The notes under the pieces: generated by a model
What the model was told of the DNA's origin: nothing
What the model saw: the letters and a program-made list of their open reading frames with translations, nothing else
The model's database searches: none
Translations under genes and position numbers: made by a program
Shown here: in pieces, positions 1 to 9,439 of the stretch
How positions within the stretch are numbered: position 1 is the stretch's first letter
Layout: each line of letters opens with the position of its first letter
Assembly: GCA_963832305.1 (NCBI GenBank)
Contig: CAWHTU010000011.1
Span: forward strand, 75,961 to 139,960
Direction: 5' to 3'
Length of the DNA stretch: 64,000 nucleotides
From: Roseiarcus sp963832305
GTDB lineage: Bacteria > Pseudomonadota > Alphaproteobacteria > Rhizobiales > Beijerinckiaceae

Positions 1-1
1 G

Positions 2-2258
2 ACCGTCATCGACCAGCGGGCGGTTGCGCCTCCCATCTTCTCCGGGAAGCGGCGGGTCGCCGCCCTGGCGGGCCTCGCGCTTGCGGCGTCGGTCGCCCTC
101 GTTCTGCGCCGCCTTGCGCCCGGCGCGCCGGCGATCATCCCGATCGGGCTTGCGGGTCTTTCCGGGCTTTCGGTCGCCGGCCTTGCGTTCACTCTCGACG
201 AGGCGTCGCTTTGGAGCTTGACGCTCGGCGCTCTGGCGGGCGTCGGCCTCATCGTCCTTGCCGCGCTCTCCGGGCCGGAGGCGGCGCTCCGGCTCACGAG
301 CTTCGCCTCAATGGCGTTCGGGATCGGGCTCGCAGCGTGGCTCGCGCGCACGGCGAGTTCGAGGCCCGAGGCTGTCGCTTCGCCTCGCGGCGCTCTATGC
401 GGCCGCGCTCGCCGGCCTTTGCGCCTATGCGGCCTATCTCGTGCTGGTGTCGCGCGATCTGATGATCGCCGACTTCATGACCTATCGTGGCGTCTCGGTC
501 ATGGTCGCCCGATTGGCCGATGCGGGCAATTGGCCGCTGCTCTTCTCGGCCGCCGCGCAGTCGATCACGCAGGATTATGCCTGGGGCCCGGCGGTCATTC
601 CAGGCCTCGCGCTGGCGCTGACGGAGCCGACATCGCGCGCCGTCTATACGTTCGCCCTGCTTGCGCTCTACGCCGCGCCGGCGCTGCTCGCGCTCGCGAT
701 CCTTTCGCGCGACCTCGCCCGCCGCGCAGGCTTGAGCCCGCATCGCGGACGGCCGGAACCGGGCGCCATCCGCGAACCTCGTCCCGAGGCGCCGCGAAGC
801 GGCCCCGAAGGACGCGTGAGTTCATACGATTGCCGGCGCCAACGAGAGCATCCTTCGAGACGCCTGCTTTTCGGGCGCCTCAGGATGAGGTCGCAGGGCA
901 GCCTGACGAGGCATGGTGAAGCCGCGATATTGGCGCTCGCCATCGTCGCCGTTTTCTTCGCCTATCCGGCGGCTATGGCGATCGCCGCGCGCGGGATGCC
1001 GGATGTCGGCGGGCTCGTTCTCGTGGTCTGCGCGCTCAGGCTCGCCGAGCGCCTCGCGCGCCTGCTCGCGCTGCGAGGGGGTCACGACGCGCGTGTCGCG
1101 CCGATGACGCGCCGCGTCGCTTTGGCTCTGGCGTTGACCCTGTTTGCGATGTTCGCCTTCCGGCGCTGGTATGCGTTCGCCGCGGCGGGAATTGCGATCG
1201 TGCTCGCGGTCGAGGTCGGCTGGGTGGCGCTGGCCGCAGGCGCGCGCTTCCGCTGGAAGGATGCCGTCGCGGCGACGGCGCTTGGCCTTCTTGCGATGCT
1301 CGCGCTCTCAAGCCCGGTCATCGTCGATTGGCTGCCGAACCTGGGCGCGCATGACTATGCCCGAGCCTACGCCGCCTATCGCAAGCCGCCGGACGTTTTG
1401 CTGCGTCAGCTCGGCGACTGGATCGGGATTCTGCCCGCCCTCGCCGCTCTCGGCGGGGCGGCGTGGCTCTGGACGCGCTCGGCGGATCGGCGCCTGTTAC
1501 GGCTCACGCTGGGCAGCGCGGCGATCGCGGCTGCATTGTTCCTGCGCATCCAGACGCCCTATATCCATCACCTCTATCTCGTCGCGCCGGCGATCGCCGC
1601 GCCGATCGCCGGCGCGCTGATGCTCGCTTTCGCGAGCCGGCCGCGCGCGGCGCTCGGGGCATTGGCCGCGCTCGGCGCGATCACGCTTTCGCCGCTTGCC
1701 GCGGCGCTCAATCCCTCCGGCCTCGCGCCGATCGCTGCGCTGCCGCACGCGCCGCGTGACGACCTCGACGAGCTCGAGCGGCTCAAGGATTGGGTCGATC
1801 AGCGAGCGCGGCCGGACGCGAAGGTCTGCGGGCTCGGCTCGAGCTATACGTTCAGCGGACAGCTGATCGGCGAGTTGTGGCAACTGCGTCCGGAGCGCGA
1901 GACGGCCGCAAGGCTGAAGACCGACGTCAAGATGCCGGACGTCGACGAGGTCGACGGGCCGCCGACGGCCGACTTGAAGGATTGCGTGATCATGATCGTG
2001 GGCGATCCGGTCCAGACGCACCTTAATCCGGACGATCAGCAGACGGTCGTTCTGCCGTCGCGCGAGATGCTGACGGGGCAGGGGATCGGGGCGAAGTTCC
2101 GCCGCACCGGCGAGGTCTTCCACCTTGAGAAGGGCGTCAGGGCGGTCGTGTTCGAGCGCCTGGCCCCGCTCGACGACGCCGACATCGCGGCGCTTGAGGC
2201 GCGCTGGCAAGCGGCGCGCGCCGCAATTGGCCTCGACAAGGGACCCAAGAAGCCGTAA
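2..2258 (+). CDS. Polytopic membrane glycosyltransferase-like protein (GT-C type), 5' end outside window, one frameshift
   Basis: A hydrophobic protein with at least ten membrane segments, followed by a soluble C-terminal part from about 1770. An acidic residue after an early helix (motif SRDLMIADFMTY near 455-490) fits the GT-C/ArnT-PMT class, which uses lipid-linked sugars in the inner membrane; this is a family-level inference. The reading frame is open from base 2, then moves to another frame at 358/359, where GAGTTC stands in place of an expected GAGTC. Removing one T joins the two frames without loss, and there is no good start codon at the junction, so this is one gene that begins upstream of the window. 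Residues encoded by about 735-910 look foreign: they are Arg/Pro/Gly-rich and interrupt a membrane segment region, coinciding with an inverted repeat pair. No sugar or acceptor can be assigned. Confidence 0.6.
777..890. repeat. Inverted pair of Rhizobiales-type palindromic (REP-like) elements inside a coding region
   Basis: Copy A (777-814) begins CCTCGTCCCGAGGCGCC and ends GAAGGACG. Copy B (849-890) begins CATCCTTCGAGACGCC and ends GCCTCAGGATGAGG, the reverse complement form. Each copy is itself an imperfect hairpin, and together they form a larger inverted pair. The sequence resembles the palindromic repeat that is common between genes in Bradyrhizobium, Rhodopseudomonas and Methylobacterium (from memory, not searched). 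The host reading frame stays open across both copies. Confidence 0.7.
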
Positions 2259-2277
2259 CTCCCGCGACTCCCGCCCC

Positions 2278-3504
2278 TTACGTCCGCCCCTCTCTGTTTG
2301 GGACAGTGGCTTGCACCCGCGACGTCGCGACGGTGTGCTCCGCGATCATCAGCTCCTCGTTGGTCGGGATGACGAAGACGACCGTCGGGGACTCCTTGGC
2401 GCTGATGATCCCGGCGTTGGCGCGGTTCGCTTCGGCGTCGAGATGGATTCCCATCCATTCCATTCCCTTGAGGACCGCTTCGCGCAGCTTCCACGAGTTT
2501 TCGCCGATGCCGGCGGTGAAGACGACTGCCTCGATGCCGTCCACGGTCGCCGCAAGTCCGGCGAGTTCGCGTCGAATCCTGGAAACGAAATAGGCGATCG
2601 CGTCGCGCGCCGCCGGGCTCTCGGACGCCTCGAGCTGACGCATATCCTGCGACAAGCCCGACATGCCTTTGAGGCCGGAATTCTTCCAGAGAAGATCCGA
2701 GATCTCGTCCGCGCTCATCTTCTTTTCGGTCAGGAGATAAAGCACGACGCCCGGATCGAGCTGTCCGCAGCGCGTGCCCATCGGCAGGCCGTCGAGCGCC
2801 GTGAAGCCCATGGTCGAAGCGACCGCGCGGCCGTCGTGGACCGCGCACATCGACGCGCCGTTGCCGAGATGGGCGATGACGACGTCCTCGCGGGCGATCT
2901 TCGGCGCGATTTCGCGCAGCTTTCGCACGATGTACTCGTAGGAAAGTCCATGGAAGCCGTAGCGCCGGACGCCTGCATCGTAATAGGAGCGCGGCAGCGC
3001 ATAGGTGTCATCGAGAAACGGATGGCTGCGATGGAACGCGGTGTCGAAGCAGGCGACCTGCGGCGTCGATGGAAACGCCTTCCTCGCCGCCAGGATTCCC
3101 GCGATATTGTGCGGCTCATGCAGCGGCGCGAGCGGAATGAGTTCCTTGAGGGTCGCGATCACGGATTCGTCGATCAGCTTCGGCTCGACGAGATTGAGCC
3201 CGCCGTGGACGACGCGGTGCCCGACTGCGGCGACGGAAGATTCATGTCCGGCCTGCCGCAGCCAGCCGAGGATGGCGCCCATCGCGACCTCATGGTCGAC
3301 AGGGCCGGCCGACGGATCGAACGTGAGCGCGCGTTTTTCGCCGGCAGCCGTCTTGACGTCGCCGCGGGCGGCCGCCCCGATGCCCTCCATCTGGCCCGAG
3401 GCGATGAGCTGCGGCTCCCCGCCGCTGGCGACGGCGAAGGCGGCGAACTTGAGCGACGACGAGCCCGCGTTCAGCGTCAGCACCACTGGAGCCAAATGCG
3501 TCAC
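2278..3504 (-). CDS. ackA: Acetate kinase
   Basis: Interconverts acetate + ATP and acetyl phosphate + ADP in the cytoplasm. At 408 residues it has normal family length. Visible family signatures are LNAGSSSLKF at the N-terminus, CFDTAFH, YGFHGLSYEY, HLGNGASMCAV and TAGIGENS. The start codon gives the canonical short lead before the LNAGSSS phosphate-binding strand. Its usual partner, phosphotransacetylase, should lie directly upstream, but only a decayed remnant is present there (3551-3790). If AckA is still used, acetyl phosphate must come from a Pta elsewhere or from phosphoketolase. No frameshift is visible in this gene. Confidence 0.96.
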   Translation of the reverse strand: MTHLAPVVLTLNAGSSSLKFAAFAVASGGEPQLIASGQMEGIGAAARGDVKTAAGEKRALTFDPSAGPVDHEVAMGAILGWLRQAGHESSVAAVGHRVVHGGLNLVEPKLIDESVIATLKELIPLAPLHEPHNIAGILAARKAFPSTPQVACFDTAFHRSHPFLDDTYALPRSYYDAGVRRYGFHGLSYEYIVRKLREIAPKIAREDVVIAHLGNGASMCAVHDGRAVASTMGFTALDGLPMGTRCGQLDPGVVLYLLTEKKMSADEISDLLWKNSGLKGMSGLSQDMRQLEASESPAARDAIAYFVSRIRRELAGLAATVDGIEAVVFTAGIGENSWKLREAVLKGMEWMGIHLDAEANRANAGIISAKESPTVVFVIPTNEELMIAEHTVATSRVQATVPNREGRT

Positions 3505-3550
3505 TCCGCCGCCTTGGCCGCGGCCGCCTCATCGTCCAACGCGCGGGCCT

Positions 3551-3790
3551 TCATGCCGTCGGGTGCTCGTAAAGCTGGGCCACGTCGCGCGACGCGAGCC
3601 GGGCGCGATCATTGTCGGCCCGGCTCGTCAGCTTGGCCGACGCGTTGTCCCCACGCACCGGCTTCGCCGCTTCCGCCCGCGCGACGAAGGTCACCTCCTT
3701 GGCGAGCATGATTCCCGCTTCGAGATCCGATACGATTAGCACACTCGCATGGCCTGCGACCAGAGAGGCGAATTCATTACAGGAGGAGCC
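3551..3790 (-). pseudogene. pta: Remnant of phosphate acetyltransferase C-terminal region
   Basis: The translated 3' part reads LIVSDLEAGIMLAKEVTF, then KLTSRADNDRARLAS. This is recognisably the Pta/phosphobutyryltransferase signature (PDLEAGNMLAKQLTFL, and VLTSRADS followed by RLAS). The region between, normally AGIVLGARVPIV, is scrambled, and upstream of about 3790 no similarity to the catalytic N-terminal half can be read. It sits immediately upstream of ackA on the same strand, the normal pta-ackA order. I infer an old, substitution-rich pseudogene rather than a sequencing artefact, because many residues differ and not just the frame. Confidence 0.65.
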
Positions 3791-4076
3791 ATCATTCGAA
3801 CGCGCGGGCCAGGTCGCGCGGGGCGCGCTTGTCTCGCGCGACGACACTTGGCCCGGCGACGCGTTCAACCAGCAACGGTATTTGTGGGCGATGACAGCCG
3901 AATGAAGAGAGCGCCGCGTGCGGCGAAAGGCCACGGCGACGCTGATAGGCCCGTTCCGCATCGGGACTCGCGCCGGCCGACTTGATTCTGACGCGCGCAT
4001 GCTGTCTTAGCTTTCGCCCGAGAGGACGCGGCCCGCGAACGAACGCCGCGGCCCCTGACGACGGGATACAGAAGCG

Positions 4077-6435
4077 ATGAACTTTTCCCAACGTCTGACC
4101 TTTCTGTTCTCGGCGCCGGTGTTCGACGCCGACGACCTCGAAGGCCTCAGAGTCAGCCAGATCATTACCGCGATCGAACGGCTCGGCTTTCAGGTGATCA
4201 AGGCGCGCCGGGTCGAAGACGCCGAGATCGCCGTGCAAACCGACGCGGCGATCGGCTGCATGGTCGTCGACTGGGGCAAGAAGGGCATCGAGGGCAAGGC
4301 TGCTTCGCTCATCAACCTGATGCGCAAGCGGGGACTCGACATGCCGATCGTCGTCCTTGTCCGGCGCAAGCGCTTCGAGGATATCCCGGTCGAGGTGCTC
4401 GACTTCATCGACGGCTATGTGTTCCTGGCCGAGGAGACGCCCGAATTCATCGCCCGCAACCTCGTCTCGCGCCTCAAGCAATATGCCGACACGCTGAAGA
4501 CCCCGTTCTTCGGCGCGCTCGTCGACTACCAGGAGGAAGGCAACCAGCTCTGGACCTGCCCTGGCCACAACGGCGGCGTGTTCTACAGCCGCAGTCCGAT
4601 CGGCCGCATCTTCGTCGAGCATCTGGGCGACGCGATCTTTCGCGACGACCTCGACAATTCGATCCTCGAGCTCGGCGACCTCCTGACCCACGAGGGGCCG
4701 GCGTTGCAGGCGCAGAAGGAGGCCGCCGCGATCTTCGGCGCCGAGAAGACCTATTTCGTCCTCAACGGCACCTCGTCCTCGAACAAGATCGTGCTCACCA
4801 ACCTGATCGCCGAGGGCGATCTGGTCCTGTTCGACCGCAATAACCACAAGGCCGCGCATCAGGGCGCGCTGCTTATGAGCGGCGGGATCCCGATCTATCT
4901 GTCGACCGACCGTAACGCCTACGGGCTCATCGGTCCGATTCGACCCGAGGAGCTCGACGAGACGGCGATCCGCGAGCGCATCCGTGACTGCCCGCTGATC
5001 AAGGACAAGGACGCCTGGAAGCGCGAGCGGCCGTTCAGGGTCGCGGTGATCGAGCAGTGCACCTACGACGGCACGATCTACGACGCCGAGCGCATCGTCG
5101 AGCGCATCGGGAGCTTGTGCGAATATATCATGTTCGACGAGGCCTGGGCGGGCTTCATGAAGTTTCATCCGCTCTACGAGCGCCGGTTCGCGATGGGTTT
5201 GCGCGGTCTTGGCGAAGCATCGCCCGGCATTCTCGCGACCCAGTCGGCGCACAAGCAGCTCGCGAGCTTCTCGCAGGCCTCGCAGATCCATGTGCGCGAC
5301 CGGCACATCAAGGGCCAGCGGCGGCGCGTCGAACACCGACGCTTCAACGAAGGCTTCATGCAGTTCGCCTCGACCTCGCCGTTCTATCCGCTGTTCGCCT
5401 CGCTCGACGTCGGAGCGCAAATGATGAAGGGCCGTTCGGGCGAGGTCCTGTGGGACGACACGATCCGGTTGGGCATCGAATTGCGCAAGAAGCTGCGCGC
5501 GGTCCGGCGCGAATTCGAGGAGAAGGAGAGGGACCCGGCGCGGCGCTGGTTCTTCGATCCGTTCGTCCCGCAGCGGGTCTCGATCCGCGACGCGGCGCTC
5601 GAGGGCGCGACCCACGAGGTTGCGTGGGAGCATGTGTCGACTGACCTCATCGCCCGCGACCCCAGGTATTGGGGGCTCGCGCCGGGCGAGTCCTGGCACG
5701 GGTTCACGTCGCTCGAGCAGGGCTTCGCGATGACCGATCCGGCCAAGCTCACGCTTCTGACCCCGGGCTTCGACCGCGCGACCGGCGCCTACGAGGCGCA
5801 TGGCGTTCCCGCGCCGGTGGTGGCGCAATATCTGCGCGAGAACCGGGTGGTGGCGGAGAAGTTCGATCTCAACTCGCTGCTTTTTCTGTTGACCCCCGGC
5901 GTCGAGTTCGAGCAAGGCGGGCACGCTTGTTTCGGCCCTTGTGGCCTTCAAGCGGCTGCATGACGACAATGTTCCGCTCGAGGACGTCATGCCGGAGTTC
6001 GTCGCCAAGCGTCCGGCGCGCTATCGTGGCCGCCGGCTCAAGGACTTGTGCGGCGAGATGCATGCTTTCTTCCGTGAAGCGGGGGTGAGCCAGTTGCAGC
6101 AGGCGCAGTTCGCCGCCAAGCATCTGCCGGATGTCGCCATGACGCCGCGCGAGGCCTCGCGCCATCTGGTGCGCAACAACGTCGACTATGTGCCGCTTGC
6201 TGAGCTTGATGGGCGGATCGCGACGACGCTATGGGTCGTCTACCCGCCGGGCATCGCGACCATCGTTCCGGGCGAACGGCTGACCGAGCGCGCGCGGCCG
6301 ATGATCGAATATCTCAAGACATTCGAGAAGAGCGCCAACGTGTTCCCTGGCTTTGAGGCGGAAATCCAGGGCCTCTATCGCGAAGTGGACGCGGGCGGCG
6401 CGATTCGGTTCTGTACCTATGTGGTGGCGGAATGA
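4077..6435 (+). CDS. Orn/Lys/Arg-type PLP-dependent decarboxylase, split by a one-base insertion
   Basis: A large (about 785-residue) fold-type I PLP decarboxylase of the Orn/Lys/Arg group. The N-terminal 130 residues form the receiver-like wing domain. The PLP domain shows TCPGHNGGVFYSRSPIG, LNGTSSSNKI, the FDEAWAGF aspartate and the STQSAHKQL-like Schiff-base lysine segment (TQSAHKQLASFSQ). Substrate choice among ornithine, lysine and arginine cannot be read safely. The frame breaks at 5907/5908, where GTCGAGTTCGAGC should read GTCGAGTCGAGC; removing one T restores VESSKAGTLVSALVAFKRLHDDN-like sequence continuing to 6435. With an intact remainder, a sequencing insertion is likelier than decay. 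Polyamine synthesis or acid stress would be the usual role. Confidence 0.9.
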
Positions 6436-6597
6436 GGAGTGACGCTCGCGCGTTCCTGCCCCCTTTATGGGGCGGGAGATGGCGGAGGCCGGCCGCGATG
6501 CGTCGGTAAGGAAAAGATTGCGCGCCGGCTGATGCCGCGCGATAAGGCGCCAATTCTGCGCCGACGGTCAAGACCGGCGAGGCCTTTTAGGTTTGGA

Positions 6598-7184
6598 ATG
6601 GACGCGAAAGCCGAACCGACAGCTCATAGCCTGATCGAGCATGGCCGTCCGCATGTCTTGATCCGCAATTCGCGCGACGGCGATGTGCCGGGGATGCTCG
6701 CGATCTACCTGCACCACATCCGGCGCGGCGTCGATCCGGGCGTCGACACCGGCGAGTTCGAGACCCCCGACACCGAAGACATCAAGCGCCGCCGCAAATC
6801 GATGAACCGGCGCAAGATGCCGCATCTGGTGGCGGAGGAAGGGGGAACGGTCGTCGGCTACGCCTACGCCGTGCCGTTCCGCAAGCGCCCGGCCTATCGC
6901 TACACGGTCAAGCATTCGATCTACGTGCGCAGCGACCGGCTGCACGCGGGGATCGGTCGCCAGCTCATGGCGCGCTCATCGACGCTTGCGCCGCGGCCGG
7001 CTTTCGCCAGATGATCGGCTATATCGACGCCGCCAATGTCGCTTCGATCAAGCTGCACGAGGGGTTCGGCTTCAGCCAGGTCGGCTATCTGCCCTCGGTC
7101 GGCTATAAATTCGGCCGATGGACGGACACTGTGATGGTGCAGCGCTCGCTCGGTCCGGGCGCGACCGAGCCGGCGGCGGCGTGA
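6598..7184 (+). CDS. GNAT-family N-acetyltransferase, one-base deletion
   Basis: The protein follows the phosphinothricin/MnaT-like acetyltransferase pattern: IRNSRDGDVPGMLAIYLHHI at the N-terminus, VVGYAYAVPFRKRPAYRYTV with SIYV, then the acetyl-CoA loop GIGRQLM, and after the break AAGFRQMIGYIDAANVASI, LHEGFGF and VGYKFGRWTDTV. The frame is lost near 6973-6975, where CGCGCTCATC should carry one more G (RLIDACAAAGF). The ATG at 6598 is preferred over the upstream in-frame start at 6439 because the upstream residues are low-complexity and unlike the family. Likely substrates are amino-group toxins or methionine sulfoximine-type compounds, by family only. Confidence 0.85.
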
Positions 7185-7222
7185 GCGGCTTCGCCGGGCG
7201 CGATCATCACAAAGAGGCATGA

Positions 7223-7675
7223 ATGGCGACCTATACCGCGGACGTGAGATGGACGCTGAAGGACGGCGATGATGTCTTAAAGGGCCGCTTCAGCCGCGCC
7301 CATGACGTGAGCTTCGACGGCGGCATAACAATCCCTGCGTCGGCGTCGCCTCATGTGGTCGGCAAATGGGCCGTGGAGGCGGCGGTCGATCCGGAGGAGA
7401 TGCTGGTCGCCGCTCTGTCCAGCTGCCATATGCTGTCGTTCCTGCACCTGGCGCGGCTGGCTGGCTTTGCGGTCGCGGCCTATTCCGACCATGCTGAAGG
7501 CGTGATGGGGGAGATTGCGCCGGGAAGGCAGGCGATCACAAAGGTCGCGTTGCACCCGCGGATCGAGTGGACTGGCTCTGCTCCGGACAAGGAGAAACTG
7601 GAGCATCTGCACCACCAAGCCCACGAGATCTGCTTCATCGCCAATTCGGTGACGACCCAGGTGACGGTGGAATAG
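7223..7675 (+). CDS. OsmC/Ohr-family protein
   Basis: A 150-residue OsmC-fold protein. The first redox cysteine lies in ALSSCHMLSFLHLA and the second in HEICFIANSV, the positions used by OsmC-like peroxidases that reduce organic hydroperoxides with thiol donors. The N-terminus (TYTADVRWTLKDGDD) and ITKVALHPRIEW strand also match the family. The gene follows the GNAT gene by 38 bases and could be cotranscribed with it. Its last 41 bases overlap the 3' end of the convergent cyclase gene. Which branch of the OsmC family it belongs to is not resolved. Confidence 0.9.
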   Translation: MATYTADVRWTLKDGDDVLKGRFSRAHDVSFDGGITIPASASPHVVGKWAVEAAVDPEEMLVAALSSCHMLSFLHLARLAGFAVAAYSDHAEGVMGEIAPGRQAITKVALHPRIEWTGSAPDKEKLEHLHHQAHEICFIANSVTTQVTVE

Positions 7676-9383
7676 GTTTCCACGCCGCTCCGCTTACGAG
7701 GCCGTCGGAGCGGGCGCGGCGAGCAAGCGCAGCCAGATCGGCCGCCCTGCCGACGCTCCGCGCCCTCAGCCCTGCTTCGCGGCCTCGAGGCGCGACATCG
7801 TGCGCCGGCAGGTCGTCGGGGCCGAAGCCGGCGCGGTCAAAGACCTCCTCGGACATCATCACTTCGCAGGCGAATATCTTGGTCATTTCCTCAAGGCGGG
7901 CGGCGACGTTGACCGCGTCGCCGATCACCGTGAACTGGGCGTGGCGGTCGTAGCCGATATTGCCGGCGATGGTCACGCCGGCATGGATGCCGATGCCGAA
8001 GCGGATCGGCTCGAGCAGGGCGTAGGCGAGCGCGCTGTTGAGCGTCTCGACCCTCGCGGCGATCGCGGCGCAGGCGGCGATCGCCTGCCGGCATGCCGCC
8101 TCGGGCTTCCCGCCCATGCCGAACAGCGCCAGAAGTCCGTCGCCCAGGATCTGGTTCGGCTCTCCGCCGGCGGCAAGAATCGCGCTGCTGACTGCGCTCA
8201 GGAACTGGTTGATGACGAACACGGTGTCGAATGGCAGCCGACCTTCGGCGAGCCGGCTCGATCCCCGCATGTCGACGAACATCATGACGACGTAGCGCTC
8301 GACCCCCGAATAGGACGAACCGCTCCGATAGGCGTCGACGGTCGTCGCGTGCGGCGACAGCATCGGCACGAAAGCGATATCGCTCGTCGGGCGAAGCTGG
8401 CAGGCGAGCCTGACGCCGGGCGCTGCATGAACCCGCTCGAGCACTGCGTGCTCGGCGGCGCTTGGGGCGGGCAGGGCGCTGAGGTCGGTCAGCACGCGGA
8501 TGCGGCAAGTGGAACAGCGTCCGCGCCCGCCGCACACATGCGCATGCGGGATGTTGTTGATGAGGCTCGCCTCCAGCACGCTGAAGCCGCGGGGCGCGCG
8601 AATCGTGCGGTCGGGATAAGTCAGCCTGATCGAGCCGACGCGATGTTCGCGCCAGTGGCGGACGCCCCTGGCAAAGAAGGTCAACGCCAGCGCCGCGCCC
8701 AGGAAGACGAGGATCCGCGTGCGCTCATCGAGCAGAGCCGCGTTCTGAGCCTGGGTTCCGGCGTACTCGGGCGACGTATTGCGCGCTAGCCACTCAGGGT
8801 CCCGAACCGCTTGAAGCGTGCGCTCGCCGCCCTGGTAGTAGCCGAGCAGCGAAAGCGCCGGCAGCAGCACCGCAGCAGCCAGAAGAACCTCTTTCACGCG
8901 CGGGTAGAATGGCTTGAGCCGCAGCCAGAAGTGCAGCCCGAGACAACCGTGAATCCAGACGATCAGCAGAAGTATCGCCTGCAGCGCGCCGGACAAAGGC
9001 GAGTTGACCCAGAACTTCAGGAATTCCTGCTCGTAACCCTTATCAATTCCATATTGGCTCAGCGCGACGCGCGTGCCGACGAAGTGGTCCGCGAGGAGGA
9101 ACGGAATCGAGAGGCCGAGGATGAGCTGCGTCGCTTCGAGCCGCGTCCAGCGGAATCGGCGTCGCGCGTAAAGGGCCCAGAAGCCGAGGCTCATATGGGT
9201 GAAGAGCGACAGATAAAGGATGACCGCGCCGGGAGGCGACTGCCAGATCGCCTTCTGGAGAGCGAGACCTTCGTCCATCGCCTCGACCGAAATGTTGCCG
9301 AGCGCGTGATTGGCGAAATGCAACGTCACATAGGCGAAGAGAACGAGGCCGGTCGTGAGCCTGATCTGGCGAAGGCTGGGCAT
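7635..9383 (-). CDS. Membrane redox-sensing class III adenylate cyclase (CyaC-like: six-helix anchor, 2Fe-2S domain, cyclase)
   Basis: Residues 1-245 form about six membrane helices rich in histidine (H22, H26, H63, H100, H145, H151), like a succinate-dehydrogenase cytochrome b anchor. Residues 250-340 are a plant-type ferredoxin domain with CGGRGRCSTC at 284-293 and a fourth Cys at 328. Residues 360-540 are a class III nucleotidyl cyclase: the first metal Asp in FVDMRGSSR, the second in LGDGLLALFG, and the TVIGDAVNVAARLE segment. Sinorhizobium CyaC has this order and is reported to bind two hemes b and respond to quinone redox state; a similar role is inferred here. The last 50 residues are Arg/Ala/Pro-rich and overlap the OsmC gene, so the C-terminal end is uncertain. 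Confidence 0.9.
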   Translation of the reverse strand: MPSLRQIRLTTGLVLFAYVTLHFANHALGNISVEAMDEGLALQKAIWQSPPGAVILYLSLFTHMSLGFWALYARRRFRWTRLEATQLILGLSIPFLLADHFVGTRVALSQYGIDKGYEQEFLKFWVNSPLSGALQAILLLIVWIHGCLGLHFWLRLKPFYPRVKEVLLAAAVLLPALSLLGYYQGGERTLQAVRDPEWLARNTSPEYAGTQAQNAALLDERTRILVFLGAALALTFFARGVRHWREHRVGSIRLTYPDRTIRAPRGFSVLEASLINNIPHAHVCGGRGRCSTCRIRVLTDLSALPAPSAAEHAVLERVHAAPGVRLACQLRPTSDIAFVPMLSPHATTVDAYRSGSSYSGVERYVVMMFVDMRGSSRLAEGRLPFDTVFVINQFLSAVSSAILAAGGEPNQILGDGLLALFGMGGKPEAACRQAIAACAAIAARVETLNSALAYALLEPIRFGIGIHAGVTIAGNIGYDRHAQFTVIGDAVNVAARLEEMTKIFACEVMMSEEVFDRAGFGPDDLPAHDVAPRGREAGLRARSVGRAADLAALARRARSDGLVSGAAWKPIPPSPGSSPNWR

Positions 9384-9439
9384 TGCGGCTCCATCGGCGC
9401 CATAGCGGAGAAAGCATTAGCGGGAAAGGAACATACGCG

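Noticed and set aside
5907..5945. Programmed frameshift in the Orn/Lys/Arg decarboxylase
   Set aside because: There is no slippery heptamer, and the same GAGTC to GAGTTC change occurs in unrelated genes, so a technical insertion is simpler.
3792..6008. Long open frame (738 codons) on the minus strand opposite the decarboxylase
   Set aside because: It is the antisense shadow of a GC-rich gene. Its composition is Arg/Glu/Asp-rich with no family motif, while the plus strand encodes a clear PLP decarboxylase.
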